Origin: Comamonadaceae bacterium
Lineage (GTDB): Bacteria; Pseudomonadota; Gammaproteobacteria; Burkholderiales; Burkholderiaceae_C
Assembly: GCA_947375135.1 (NCBI GenBank)
Contig: CANCER010000001.1
Span: 248,001-312,000, forward strand
Length of the DNA: 64,000 nucleotides
Reading direction: 5' to 3'
How positions within the stretch are numbered: position 1 is the first letter of the stretch; every line of letters starts with the position of its first letter. This document shows, one piece after another, positions 1 through 9,131 of this stretch. The notes below the pieces were generated by a model, which saw nothing but the letters and a program-made list of their open reading frames with translations, did not search any database and was not told the origin of the DNA. Made by a program: the position numbers and the translations under genes.

Positions 1-360
1 CACCGGCAGGACCTTGTGCCGCTCGGCATAGGCCGCGCCCATGGAGTCGGCAATGCGGCCCACGTCCACCTTGAGCGGGTCTATGCGCAGGTAGTCCAGG
101 CCACACCGTTTGGCCAGCCACTGGGTGAGCAACTCCATGTCCAGCGGCTTTTGGTCGGAGGCCCGCCGCATGCTGACACTGGCCAGGCGCACCAGCGGGT
201 GTTGCGCACTTTCGGCCGCAGAGCAGCGCGCCGTGGTGCGCGTGGCCTCCTCTTCGGAGACCACCCCGTCGCGCTGCAGCCACTGCACCAGCTGGCGCCA
301 GTCCAGCGGGCCCGCGTGCGGACCCTGGGGTTTCGTGTGCAGCGCGGGGGGGTGCGTCAT
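1..360 (-). CDS. GspE/PilB-type secretion ATPase, N-terminal part (cut by window edge)
   Basis: Only the first 120 codons are inside the window; the gene continues beyond base 1. The visible protein starts MTHPPALH and carries the DWRQLVQWLQRDG and GLDYLRIDPLKVDVGRIAD segments. These match the N-terminal (MshEN/T2SSE-N type) domain of GspE/PulE/PilB ATPases, which power type II secretion or type IV pili. The Walker motifs are not in the window, so the ATPase assignment rests on the N-terminal domain only. The start codon overlaps the stop of the upstream spermidine-synthase-like gene in an ATGA arrangement, so the two are probably translationally coupled. Confidence 0.7.
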   Translation of the reverse strand, partial: MTHPPALHTKPQGPHAGPLDWRQLVQWLQRDGVVSEEEATRTTARCSAAESAQHPLVRLASVSMRRASDQKPLDMELLTQWLAKRCGLDYLRIDPLKVDVGRIADSMGAAYAERHKVLPV

Positions 361-1118
361 GGCCTGACCGGCTTGAACCCCCGCACCCACTTGTCGGCGG
401 GCAGGCCCCAGTCGCGCACAATCGTTTCTGCGCGTTCCATCAGCAGCTTGCGGTTGGGGCGCGAACTGGTGCGCTGGGCCATCACCACGGTGTTGCCTTC
501 GCGGGTGGATTTGAAGGCCCAGATGGCATCCATGCCAAAGGCCACGGCGATCTGGTCCACGCTGTTCTGAAAGCTCGAAGAGCGGCCAAACAGGTTCACC
601 GTCATGCAGCCCTCGTCGGTCAGGGTGTTGCGGCAGTCGGTATAAAAATCGGCGCTGTCCAGCACGGGGGCCGCAGCCTCGTCGTCATACAGATCCACGT
701 GCAGCAGATCGATGGCACCCTGCCAGCGCTGCTTCTTGATTTCCTGCGACGCATCGGCCAGTACCACCTGCATGCGCGGGTTGTCGGCCGGCAGGTTGAA
801 CCAGCCCTTGCAGGCGTGCAGCACCTGGGGGTTGAGTTCAATGGCGGTGGTGTTTTTCATGCGCACGACCTTGTGGCAGAACTTGGTCAGCGAGGCCGCA
901 CCCAAGCCCAGCTGCAGGGCCTGGCGCTCGCCCAAGGTGGCGGGGTCCAGGAACAAGAGCCCCGCCATCATGCGCTGTATGTATTCATGCACCAGCACCA
1001 AAGGAGCGTCCAACAACATGGAGCCCTGTATCCATTCGCTGCCCAGGTGCAGGTGACGCACCGGGCCTTCTTCGGAGAAATTGACTTCCGGGAGAGTGAT
1101 TGCTTCGTTTATTGCCAT
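357..1118 (-). CDS. Spermidine-synthase-like methyltransferase-fold protein
   Basis: A 253-residue protein of the polyamine aminopropyltransferase/SpeE-like superfamily. A glycine-rich nucleotide-binding loop (QLGLGAASLTKF, about residues 69-80) is followed by the acidic strand TAIELNP (about 91-97) and ADASQEI (121-127), as in Rossmann-fold methyltransferases. The usual GGGDGG loop and the catalytic aspartate context of true spermidine synthases are not obvious; VDLYDDE (141-147) occupies that area. I therefore call it spermidine-synthase-like rather than SpeE. It overlaps the downstream GspE-like gene by 4 bp. The pairing with a secretion ATPase is a context clue only and does not define a substrate. 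Confidence 0.7.
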   Translation of the reverse strand: MAINEAITLPEVNFSEEGPVRHLHLGSEWIQGSMLLDAPLVLVHEYIQRMMAGLLFLDPATLGERQALQLGLGAASLTKFCHKVVRMKNTTAIELNPQVLHACKGWFNLPADNPRMQVVLADASQEIKKQRWQGAIDLLHVDLYDDEAAAPVLDSADFYTDCRNTLTDEGCMTVNLFGRSSSFQNSVDQIAVAFGMDAIWAFKSTREGNTVVMAQRTSSRPNRKLLMERAETIVRDWGLPADKWVRGFKPVRP

Positions 1119-1164
1119 GGGGATTTATACCAGCATGGCGAGGTCTGCAAGCGCGGGGGCCAAG

Positions 1165-2352
1165 TCAGAGCAAGGCGCCCGCCTTTTCACCGCGCTCGTA
1201 CACCACATGGGCACGCCCCACGATCAAGGGGTCGAGCTTGCCGATCTGCCCCAGATCCTTGTTGTTGTAGGGCAGCTTGTGCAGCACATAGCGCATGGCG
1301 TTGAGGCGTGCGCGCTTCTTGCAATCGCTCTTGATCACTGTCCACGGCGCATCGGCCGTGTCGGTGTCGAAAAACATGGATTCCTTGGCGCGGGTGTAGT
1401 CCTCCCACTTGTCCAGCGAAGCCAGGTCGATCGGGCTGAGCTTCCATTGCTTGAGCGGGTGGCCTTCGCGTTCCTTGAAGCGCCGGCGCTGCTCCTTGCG
1501 GCTGACGCTGAACCAGAACTTGATCACATGCACGCCGCTGCGCACCAGGTGGCGCTCGAAGTCCGGTGCCTGCTTCATGAACTCGGCGTATTCCGCGTCG
1601 CTGCAAAAGCCCATGACCCGCTCGACACCGGCGCGGTTGTACCAGCTGCGGTCAAACAGCACGATTTCGCCGCGCGTGGGCAGGTGCTGCACATAGCGCT
1701 GGAAGTACCATTGGCCGCGCTCGCTCTCGGACGGTTTTTCCAGCGCCACCACGCGGGCACCGCGCGGATTCAAGTGCTCCATGAAGCGCTTGATGGCGCC
1801 GCCCTTGCCAGCCGCATCGCGCCCTTCAAACAGAATCACCACCCGCTGGCCCGCATCTTTCACCCAGGCTTGCAGCTTCAACAATTCGCACTGCAGGTGA
1901 AACTTTTGCTTTTCGTAAATGCTTCGGCGCAGCAGGTTCTGGTAGGGGTAAGCGCCATCGCGCCAGTCAGGCGCCAGCACCTCGTCCGGATTGGCGATTT
2001 CAGGCGACACTTTCTTGGCTTGGCCCAGCAGGGCAACGCGCAGAGCGCGCCGGTCGTCCGGCGCAGCACCCTCCAACATCGCGCGCAGGGACTTCGCACG
2101 GTCTTGCACAGACTCCGTCGGGCCATCCAGCAGCAACACCGCGGCCTCCGCTTCCCTGCCCTGGGCCGCTTGGATGGCTTCGCCGACCATGAATTCCTGC
2201 AACGGACCCTTGCGGGTGGAGGGTGCGCGATCGCCCAGTGCGGCGGCGCGCACTTCGCCCGTGACGGGGGCTTTCGGTTGGGGACTGGAATGAGAGCGGG
2301 CGGGGGACTTGCGAGCGGTGGGAGCCATTTTCTTTGCGGTGGCTTTTGTCAT
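1165..2352 (-). CDS. ppk2: Polyphosphate kinase 2 family protein (PPK2)
   Basis: A 395-residue protein. The PPK2 catalytic core, which transfers phosphate between polyphosphate and nucleotides, spans about residues 140-390. It has the Walker A-like FEGRDAAGKGGAIKRF (175-190) and the lid/Walker B-like LFDRSWYNRAGVERVMGF (232-249). The first roughly 125 residues are a Lys/Ala/Pro-rich tail plus a weakly conserved helical segment, longer than in minimal PPK2 proteins. Whether it mainly makes polyphosphate, GTP/ATP or acts on AMP (class I, II or III) cannot be decided by eye. It sits alone between the SpeE-like gene and tatD, with about 110 bp of AT-richer sequence upstream that probably holds its promoter. 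Confidence 0.9.
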   Translation of the reverse strand: MTKATAKKMAPTARKSPARSHSSPQPKAPVTGEVRAAALGDRAPSTRKGPLQEFMVGEAIQAAQGREAEAAVLLLDGPTESVQDRAKSLRAMLEGAAPDDRRALRVALLGQAKKVSPEIANPDEVLAPDWRDGAYPYQNLLRRSIYEKQKFHLQCELLKLQAWVKDAGQRVVILFEGRDAAGKGGAIKRFMEHLNPRGARVVALEKPSESERGQWYFQRYVQHLPTRGEIVLFDRSWYNRAGVERVMGFCSDAEYAEFMKQAPDFERHLVRSGVHVIKFWFSVSRKEQRRRFKEREGHPLKQWKLSPIDLASLDKWEDYTRAKESMFFDTDTADAPWTVIKSDCKKRARLNAMRYVLHKLPYNNKDLGQIGKLDPLIVGRAHVVYERGEKAGALL

Positions 2353-2461
2353 ATCGAATTCCTATGAATGAGGCTGTTATGGGCTTTTTTATTTCAATTT
2401 CATTGCAAAAATATGAACAATCATCTTAGCCTTGACAGGGCTGCGCTGCAAACGCAAGTGT

Positions 2462-3304
2462 TCACCCCAGCAGTGCGGCAACTTTGGGCAGGGCTTCACA
2501 GGTGCTGGCCCACGCGGAAGCGGCCAGGTCAGCCAGCGCAATACCCCGCACGTTTGCCACCTCAGCGGCAATGCGCGGGAGTTCAGCCGGCGTGTTGCGG
2601 CCCTGTTCCACACCCAGCGCGCGCTGTTCTGCTGTGGCATACAGCCAGTGCGGCGGGATGTCGGGCGCGTCCGTTTCCAGCACCAGGGCCCCCAGGGGCA
2701 GGGTTGCAGCCAGACGGCGCAGTTGCAGCGCGCGCGCATAGGTGACGGCACCGCCAAAACCCAGCTTGAAACCCAGCTTGAGGAACTCCTGCGCCTGCAC
2801 ATCACTGCCGTTAAAGGCATGGGCAATGCCGCTCCAGGGCGTGCTGGTGGAGAGATCGCGCAGGTGCTTCAACAGCAGGTCGGCCGAGCGGCGCACATGC
2901 AACACCACCGGCAGTTCAAAACGGCGCGCCAGCTTGAGTTGGACGCGGTAAAAGTGCGCTTGCTTTTCGCGCAGCGGGCTTTGAGTCAGTGCGGGGACAA
3001 AGTAGTCCAGACCGATCTCGCCCACAGCCACCAGACGCGGATCGTCCCGGTGGCGCTCCAGATGGGCTTCCAGCGTGGCCAGATCGGCCTCGCTGGCTTG
3101 CGGCACGTAAAGCGGGTGGATACCCAGGCAATAGCTGTCCCGCGTGTCGTGGGCCAGCAAACGCACGGAATCAAAGTTCGCCACCTCGACGGCCGGGATC
3201 ACGCAGTGCGCCACGCCTTGGTCCCTTGCGTTGGCGCGTACCTGCGCCACATCACCGCTGAACCCAAAGGCATCCAGATGGCAATGGCTGTCAATCCATT
3301 GCAT
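2462..3304 (-). CDS. tatD: TatD-family metal-dependent hydrolase/deoxyribonuclease
   Basis: A 280-residue TIM-barrel metallohydrolase. The N-terminal metal motif DSHCHLDAFG (residues 5-14) is typical of TatD nucleases, with later conserved VAVGEIGLDYF and VLHVRRSADLL segments and the C-terminal LETDAPDIPPHW strand. I chose the ATG at 3304 because GAAGGA lies 4 bases upstream and the family begins at this MxWIDSHCH position; an upstream in-frame start would add 20 unconserved residues and overlap lolD. It lies 8 bp downstream of lolD on the same strand. TatD proteins act in DNA repair or quality control; the precise role here is unknown. Confidence 0.88.
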   Translation of the reverse strand: MQWIDSHCHLDAFGFSGDVAQVRANARDQGVAHCVIPAVEVANFDSVRLLAHDTRDSYCLGIHPLYVPQASEADLATLEAHLERHRDDPRLVAVGEIGLDYFVPALTQSPLREKQAHFYRVQLKLARRFELPVVLHVRRSADLLLKHLRDLSTSTPWSGIAHAFNGSDVQAQEFLKLGFKLGFGGAVTYARALQLRRLAATLPLGALVLETDAPDIPPHWLYATAEQRALGVEQGRNTPAELPRIAAEVANVRGIALADLAASAWASTCEALPKVAALLG

Positions 3305-3312
3305 TCGGTCCT

Positions 3313-3996
3313 TCAGAGGGTAGTCTGCAGCTTGCCCTGCACCAGGGACAGTTGGCGGCTGCAACGCGAGGCCAGGGTGGCGTCGTGCGTGACCAGCACA
3401 AAGGCCGTGCCATGGGCTTGCGCGAGCTCCAGCATCAGGGCGAAGACGCCGTCGGCTGTGGAGCGGTCCAGGTTGCCGGTGGGCTCGTCGGCCAGCACGC
3501 AGTCCGGCCGGGTGACCAGAGCGCGGGCAATGGCCACACGCTGGCGCTCGCCACCGGACAACTCGGCGGGGCGGTGGTGGGCGCGGTCTTTCAAGCCGAC
3601 CTTGGCCAGCATGTCGCTGGCGGCCTGCACCGCCTGCTCACGCGGCACACGGCGAATGGTCAAGGGCATGGCCACGTTGTCGAGTGCGCTGAATTCGGGC
3701 AGCAGGTGGTGGAACTGGTACACAAAGCCCAGATGCCGGTTGCGCAAGCGCCCCTGCTCTGCCGCATTCAGGCGGGCCAGGGCCTGGCCGCACAAGGTCA
3801 CGCTGCCGCTGCTGGGCGCATCCAGACCGCCGAGCAGATGCAACAGCGTGCTCTTGCCGGAACCCGAAGCGCCGACGATGGCCAGGGTCTCGCCCTTTTG
3901 CACACTCAGGTCCACGCCCTGTAGCACGGTGACATCCAGACGGCCTTCGTGGAAGCGCTTGGTCAGGCCGGTGCAAGTCAGTATCGGGCTATTCAT
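3313..3996 (-). CDS. lolD: Lipoprotein-releasing system ATP-binding protein LolD
   Basis: A 227-residue ABC ATPase. It has Walker [10 protein letters not shown] (42-50), a signature [15 protein letters not shown] and Walker [12 protein letters not shown]. The short length, the [21 protein letters not shown] segment and its position directly after a LolC/E permease identify it as LolD, which drives release of outer-membrane lipoproteins from the inner membrane to LolA. The start at 3996 overlaps the permease stop by 8 bp, indicating translational coupling; a longer in-frame reading would extend deep into the permease and is not credible. Confidence 0.92.
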   Translation of the reverse strand: MNSPILTCTGLTKRFHEGRLDVTVLQGVDLSVQKGETLAIVGASGSGKSTLLHLLGGLDAPSSGSVTLCGQALARLNAAEQGRLRNRHLGFVYQFHHLLPEFSALDNVAMPLTIRRVPREQAVQAASDMLAKVGLKDRAHHRPAELSGGERQRVAIARALVTRPDCVLADEPTGNLDRSTADGVFALMLELAQAHGTAFVLVTHDATLASRCSRQLSLVQGKLQTTL

Positions 3997-5248
3997 ATCT
4001 GAGCGCCTCCGCCGGATTGACGCGGCTGGCGCGCCAGCTGGGGTACAGCGTGGCGACAAAGGCCAACACCAGGGCGATCAGGCCAATCGGCAGGATGTCG
4101 TTCATTTGCGGGTCGCTGGGCATGCGGCTGATCAGGTAAATGTCCTGCGGCAAAAAAGTAGCGCCCAGCGCGTGTTCCAGTGCCGGCACGATCACATCGA
4201 TGTTGAAGGCCACGCCCAGGCCCAGCAGCAGGCCGGCCAGGGTGCCGATCACGCCGACCATGGCGCCCTGCACCACGAAGATGCCCATGATGCTGCCCGG
4301 ACTGGCGCCCAGGGTGCGCAAAATGGCAATGTCGGCGCGCTTGTCGGTCACCGTCATCACCAGCGTGCTGACCAGGTTAAACGCGGCCACCGCCACGATC
4401 AGGGTCAGGATGATGAACATCATGCGTTTCTCCACCTGCACCGCGGCAAACCAGGTGCGGTTCTGGCGCGTCCAGTCGCGGATATAGAGCTCACCCGTCA
4501 TGCTGCGCCCGAGTTCGGCTGCCACCCGGGGCGCCTGGTGCAGATCGGTCAGCTTCAGGCGCACGCCGGTCGGCCCTTCCAGACGGAAGATGCGTGCGGC
4601 GTCCTGCCAGTGCATCATGACCAGCGCCGAGTCGTATTCAAAATGGCCGGAGTCAAAGGTGCCGGTGACCGTCATTTGCTTGAGGCGCGGCACCACACCA
4701 GCCGGGGTGACCTCGCCGCTGGGCGCCACCAGGGTTACCTTGTCGCCCGCATGCACGCCCAGACTGCGCGCCAGTTCGGCCCCCAGCACCACGCCGAATT
4801 CACCGGCCTTGAGCTGGCTCAGCACGCCGGCCTGCGCTCCGGCGGCGACGTCGGTCACCTCGTGTTCCAGCGCGGGATCGATGCCACGCACCATCACACC
4901 CTTCATGTCCTCGCCACGCGCCAGCAGGGCCTGGGCGGCAATAAAGGGCGCTGCGCCTATCACCTGCGGGTTGGCCTTGGCCTCTTTCAGCGTAGTGGCC
5001 AGAGCCGGCAGGGCCGCGCCGCCTGCGGCATAGACCTCGATGTGCGAGACCACGCTGAGCATGCGGTCGCGCACTTCTTTCTGGAAGCCGTTCATCACGC
5101 TGAGCACGATGATGAGCGCGGCCACACCCAGGCCAATGCCCAGCATGGAGACGCCGGAGATAAAGGAGATAAAGCCGTTGCGACGGGTCGCGCGCCCGGC
5201 GCGGGTGTAGCGCCAGCCGATCAGCAGTTCATAGGGAATTTGTTTCAC
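3989..5248 (-). CDS. lolC: Lipoprotein-releasing ABC permease LolC/LolE family
   Basis: A 419-residue permease. One N-terminal membrane helix (about residues 25-50, [19 protein letters not shown]) is followed by a large periplasmic MacB-like domain (about 50-270). Three C-terminal helices follow, including the [35 protein letters not shown] segment that characterises the LolC/E and MacB/FtsX families. A single permease gene serves LolD here; organisms with one LolC/E-type protein (LolF-like) are known, but a second gene elsewhere cannot be excluded. The start codon is GTG and no strong ribosome site is visible. It is divergent from the restriction island, with 137 bp between them. Confidence 0.9.
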   Translation of the reverse strand: MKQIPYELLIGWRYTRAGRATRRNGFISFISGVSMLGIGLGVAALIIVLSVMNGFQKEVRDRMLSVVSHIEVYAAGGAALPALATTLKEAKANPQVIGAAPFIAAQALLARGEDMKGVMVRGIDPALEHEVTDVAAGAQAGVLSQLKAGEFGVVLGAELARSLGVHAGDKVTLVAPSGEVTPAGVVPRLKQMTVTGTFDSGHFEYDSALVMMHWQDAARIFRLEGPTGVRLKLTDLHQAPRVAAELGRSMTGELYIRDWTRQNRTWFAAVQVEKRMMFIILTLIVAVAAFNLVSTLVMTVTDKRADIAILRTLGASPGSIMGIFVVQGAMVGVIGTLAGLLLGLGVAFNIDVIVPALEHALGATFLPQDIYLISRMPSDPQMNDILPIGLIALVLAFVATLYPSWRASRVNPAEALRYE

Positions 5249-5385
5249 GCATGGATTGTGGCATCACGGCGTAAGCCCTTGTCCTGCGCGCTCGCGCTTG
5301 CCGGCCCCGCGCCGCCCGCAAACCGTGTCGCCGGTTAGACTGCAACGCCCACGCGCGCTTTATGCTGTGGTGAAAAGGGATCCGC

Positions 5386-7887
5386 TTGAACACAGAGAAA
5401 CAATCTGAGAGCGACATCAGCGACAAATTCATTCGCCCGGCCCTGGTACAGGCCGGCTGGCACACGCTGGACCAGATCTACGCCCAATACCCCCTGCGCG
5501 CCGGCCGCGTGGTGGTGCGCGGCAAAACGGCGCGGCGCGACCCATCCACCGTGCTGCGCGCCGACTTTGTGCTGTTCCTCAAACCCAATATCCCGCTGGC
5601 CGTGGTGGAGGCCAAAAAGTCCCGCCTGTCGGTGCAGGCCGGTATGCAGCAGGCCATCCACTATGCGCAGCTGCTGGGCGTGCCCTTCAGCTTTGCCAGC
5701 AACGGCGAAGGCTTTGTGTTCCGCGACGCCACCCTGGCCACCGGCGTGCTGGAGCAAACCCTGGCGCTGGACCAGTTTCCATCGCCGCAAGAGCTGTGGG
5801 CGCGCTATTGCAAATGGAAGGGCTGGCCCGCCGAGGTGCAAAGCGTGGCCGCGTTTGACTACGCCCTGGCCACCACGGCCAAGACGCCGCGCTACTACCA
5901 GCTCAATGCCATCAACCGCACGGTCGAAGCCATTGCCGCCGGGCAAAACCGCGTGCTGCTGGTCATGGCCACCGGCACCGGCAAGACCTACACCGCCTTC
6001 CAGATCATCCACCGGCTGTGGAAATCGCCCTGGCATGCGGACAAACCCGGTGGCCAGAAGCGCATCCTGTTCCTGGCCGACCGCAACATCCTGATTGACC
6101 AGACCATGGTCAACGACTTCCGGCCCTTCAAGGGCGCCATGGCCAAGCTCAGCCCCAACGCCAAGGGCATTGAACGCATCAACGAGCAGGGCCAGGTGGA
6201 GATAGAAGAAGTGGACCTGGCCGTGCACAAGACCACCAAGCTGGTGGACAAGAGCTACGAGATTTACCTCTCGCTCTACCAGGCCGTGAGCGGCACCGAA
6301 GAGGCGCAGAACATCTACAAACAGTTCAGCCCCGACTTCTTCGACCTCATCGTGGTGGACGAATGCCACCGGGGCAGCGCCGACGAAGACTCCGCCTGGC
6401 GCGAAATCCTCAGCTACTTTGCCAGCGCCACCCAGGTCGGCATGACCGCCACGCCCAAGGAGACCAAGGACATCTCCAACAGCGATTACTTTGGCCCGCC
6501 GATTTACACCTACAGCCTCAAGCAAGGCATTGAAGACGGTTTTCTGGCGCCCTACAAGGTGATCCGCGTGGACCTGGACAAGGACGCCTTTGGCTGGCGC
6601 CCCACGGCCGGCATGACCGACAAACACGGCAACCTGATCGAAGACCGCATCTACACCGGCACCGACATGAACCGCAAACTGGTGCTGGAAAAGCGCGACG
6701 AAGCCGTGGCCGCGCGCATCACCGAATACCTGAAGGCCACCGACCGTTACGCCAAGACCATCGTCTTTTGCGAAGACATAGACCACGCCGCCCGCATGCG
6801 CCAAGCCCTGAGCAACGCCAACGCCGACATCTGCGCCGCCAACCCCAAATACGTGGTGCAGATCACCGGCGACAACCCCGAGGGCAAGCGCGAGCTCGAC
6901 AACTTCATTGACCCCGAAAAGACCTTCCCCGTCATTGCCACCACCTCCAAGCTCATGAGCACGGGCGTGGACGCGCAGACCTGCAAGCTCATCGTGCTGG
7001 ACCAGAACATCAGGTCCATGACACTGTTCAAGCAAATCATTGGCCGTGGCACCCGGTTGCGCGAAGACTTGGGCAAAACCTGGTTCACCATCCTCGACTT
7101 CAAGCGCGCCACCGAGCTGTTTGCCGACAAGGACTTTGATGGCGAGCCGGTGCAAATTTACGAGCCCCAGCCCGGCCAGCCGATTGATCCCCCTGACGCA
7201 CCACCCGACACCCCGCCCGGTTTGCCCGTTGGCGCAACCGGCGCCGATCCGGCCCAAATCGTTGACGGCCTGCCGCTGCTGGGCCCCTTCGCGCCCGGCA
7301 CCGACGAGCCCAGAAAATACGTCGTCGGCGGCATGGTCACCGTGGCCGTGGCCCGCGAGCGCGTGCAATACCTCAACGCCCAGGGCCAGCTCATTACCGA
7401 GAGCCTGCGCGACTACACCCGCATCAACCTCACCAAGAAGTACGACTCGCTCGACAAATTCTTGCAAGCCTGGAACCACGCCGACCGCAAGGCCGCCCTG
7501 CTGCTGGAGCTGGAAGGCCAAGGCGTGCTGATCGAGGCCCTGGCCGAAGAGCTGGGCAAAGAAGGCGGCACCGACCTCGACCCATTTGATTTGCTGCTGC
7601 ACGTGGCGTACAACATGCCGGCACTCACGCGGCGCGAGCGCGCCAGCCGCGTCAAAAAGCGCAACGTCTTCACCCAATACGGCCCCATGGCCCGCAAGGT
7701 GATAGACGCGCTGCTGGACAAATACGCCGACGAAGGCATTGCCACCATCGAGGCCGACACCGTGTTCAACGTGCAACCCTTCACCGACATGGGCCTCCCG
7801 GCCGAACTCATCAAAAGCTTTGGCGGCCGCCCGCAATACCTGGGTGCCCTGCAAGACCTGGAACGCGAGCTGTACGCAGCTGCTTAA
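5386..7887 (+). CDS. hsdR: Type I restriction enzyme R subunit (EcoEI-type)
   Basis: An 833-residue motor/endonuclease subunit. The N-terminal PD-(D/E)xK nuclease shows D60 (ADFVLF), then E75 and K77 (VEAKKS). The SF2 helicase motifs follow: ATGTGKT at about 195, VVDECHRG at about 323, MTATP and QIIGRGTRLRED. The length and C-terminus fit the shorter EcoEI class of HsdR, with a proline-rich linker at about residues 590-620 before the C-terminal domain. I chose the TTG at 5386 because AAGGGA lies 5 bases upstream and translation from it gives the usual N-terminus. First gene of the restriction island, followed by a 60-bp AT-rich operator-like gap. Confidence 0.95.
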   Translation: MNTEKQSESDISDKFIRPALVQAGWHTLDQIYAQYPLRAGRVVVRGKTARRDPSTVLRADFVLFLKPNIPLAVVEAKKSRLSVQAGMQQAIHYAQLLGVPFSFASNGEGFVFRDATLATGVLEQTLALDQFPSPQELWARYCKWKGWPAEVQSVAAFDYALATTAKTPRYYQLNAINRTVEAIAAGQNRVLLVMATGTGKTYTAFQIIHRLWKSPWHADKPGGQKRILFLADRNILIDQTMVNDFRPFKGAMAKLSPNAKGIERINEQGQVEIEEVDLAVHKTTKLVDKSYEIYLSLYQAVSGTEEAQNIYKQFSPDFFDLIVVDECHRGSADEDSAWREILSYFASATQVGMTATPKETKDISNSDYFGPPIYTYSLKQGIEDGFLAPYKVIRVDLDKDAFGWRPTAGMTDKHGNLIEDRIYTGTDMNRKLVLEKRDEAVAARITEYLKATDRYAKTIVFCEDIDHAARMRQALSNANADICAANPKYVVQITGDNPEGKRELDNFIDPEKTFPVIATTSKLMSTGVDAQTCKLIVLDQNIRSMTLFKQIIGRGTRLREDLGKTWFTILDFKRATELFADKDFDGEPVQIYEPQPGQPIDPPDAPPDTPPGLPVGATGADPAQIVDGLPLLGPFAPGTDEPRKYVVGGMVTVAVARERVQYLNAQGQLITESLRDYTRINLTKKYDSLDKFLQAWNHADRKAALLLELEGQGVLIEALAEELGKEGGTDLDPFDLLLHVAYNMPALTRRERASRVKKRNVFTQYGPMARKVIDALLDKYADEGIATIEADTVFNVQPFTDMGLPAELIKSFGGRPQYLGALQDLERELYAAA

Positions 7888-7897
7888 ATACCCGAAA

Positions 7898-7937
7898 TTA
7901 TCTGAAATTAGATAAAATATCTGAATTCAGATAATTT
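7898..7937. promoter_or_regulatory. AT-rich tandem palindromes, probable operator/promoter of the ATPase gene
   Basis: The gap between hsdR and the ATPase gene is AT-rich in a GC-rich region. It holds a perfect 16-bp palindrome TATCTGAATTCAGATA at 7918-7933, extendable to 24 bp (7914-7937) with one mismatched pair. Immediately before it lies a related imperfect palindrome TTATCTGAAATTAGATAA at 7898-7915. The repeated half-site is TTATCTGAA. The ATPase start codon is only 11 bp downstream. This looks like a dimeric regulator site over an internal promoter; no helix-turn-helix regulator gene is visible in the locus. Confidence 0.55.
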
Positions 7938-7947
7938 TGGATAAACT

Positions 7948-9126
7948 ATGCTTTACTACCACCGCACCAGCCTCGCTGCAGACTTGGCCAATGCCCTGCA
8001 AGGCAAGGCTGCATTCAGTGACGCGCCCAATGGCTTGTTTCTGGCAGCGCCCCGCCGCACGGGCAAATCCACCTTTTTGCAGGCCGACCTCATGCCCGAA
8101 CTGGCAAGGCGCAAAGTGGTGGTGGTCTATGTAGACCTATGGGCCGATCAAATGCGCGACCCAGGGAGCCTGATTGCCAAAGCCGTAGGCCGGGCGCTCG
8201 TCAAGCATTTGGGCGTTGTGGCCAAAACCGCCAAGGCGGCCGGACTGGAAAACATCACCGTAGGCGGCATCAAAATCGACACATCCAAGATCGGCCGGGT
8301 CGATGGCACCACGCTGGCGGATGCCCTGCGCGCCTTGGTCGAGGCCACAAAAAACCCCGTAGCGCTGATCATCGACGAAGCACAGCACGCGCTCACCAGC
8401 GAAGCGGGCGAGACGGCCATGGCTGCGCTCAAGTCTGCGCGCGACCAACTGAACCGTCCTGATCAGGTCAAGCTCATGCTGGTCATGTCGGGCTCTGACC
8501 GCGACAAACTCCTGCGCCTGGTCAATACCAACGCAGCACCGTTTTATGGCTCCCAAATTCAGCGCATGCCCGAGTTAGGGCCTGACTTCATCGCCCACAT
8601 TGCTCAGCTGATTGCCCAGCAGCGCCCTGACCTGACCGACATTCACACCACCAAACTGCAAGAGGCATTCGCCCTGTTTGGCCAGCGCCCCCAGTTTTTT
8701 ATGGAGGCATTGGGCCAGGTGCTCAGCCCCTTGGCCACCCATACGGGTCGATTTGAAGACGCTATGCGCGCCAAAGCGCTGCAGCAGCAACAAAACGACG
8801 AGGCCCAGATGGAGAGTGACTACACCGCCCTCAAACCGCTGGAGCAAGCCGTGCTGTGGCGCATGCTGGAGTTGGGCACCCGCTTTCGCCCCTATGACGC
8901 AGACGCCCTGCAGTTCTACAACGACAAAACCGGCGACAAGATCACTGTGGCCAAAGCGCAAAAAGCCCTGGAGAGCCTGCGCACCCACCAGCCCAGCCTG
9001 GTCTGGAAATCCGCCCGCAGCGAATACGCCGTGGAAGACGCCACCATGCTCCGCTGGTATACCCAGCGCGTAAGCGCTGGCACCTGGCCACCCGTGGGCC
9101 CGCAACTCGACTGGCTAGAGGAATAA
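7948..9126 (+). CDS. AAA/STAND-like P-loop ATPase embedded in the restriction operon
   Basis: A 392-residue protein. A Walker A motif APRRTGKST (34-42) is preceded by a hydrophobic strand, and a Walker B/DExQ-like VALIIDEAQHAL lies at about 137-147. A sensor-like LMLVMSGSDRDKLLRL segment at about 175-190 resembles archaeal-type ATPases and prophage AAA proteins. The C-terminal third (about 285-370) is helical and may form a winged helix. It lies 5 bp before hsdM, so it is probably translated with hsdM, yet it has its own operator-like upstream region. AAA ATPases are not core type I restriction subunits; a role in defence, in regulating restriction or as a separate effector is inference from context. 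Confidence 0.75.
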   Translation: MLYYHRTSLAADLANALQGKAAFSDAPNGLFLAAPRRTGKSTFLQADLMPELARRKVVVVYVDLWADQMRDPGSLIAKAVGRALVKHLGVVAKTAKAAGLENITVGGIKIDTSKIGRVDGTTLADALRALVEATKNPVALIIDEAQHALTSEAGETAMAALKSARDQLNRPDQVKLMLVMSGSDRDKLLRLVNTNAAPFYGSQIQRMPELGPDFIAHIAQLIAQQRPDLTDIHTTKLQEAFALFGQRPQFFMEALGQVLSPLATHTGRFEDAMRAKALQQQQNDEAQMESDYTALKPLEQAVLWRMLELGTRFRPYDADALQFYNDKTGDKITVAKAQKALESLRTHQPSLVWKSARSEYAVEDATMLRWYTQRVSAGTWPPVGPQLDWLEE

Positions 9127-9131
9127 ACCAC

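Noticed and set aside
2432..5338. 968-codon open frame on the plus strand opposite tatD, lolD and lolC
   Set aside because: It is antisense to three well-supported genes, has His/Gln/Arg-rich composition typical of reverse frames in GC-rich DNA, and shows no domain.
5335..7854. 839-codon open frame on the minus strand opposite hsdR
   Set aside because: It mirrors hsdR codons, has no ribosome site or motif, and hsdR is certain on the other strand.
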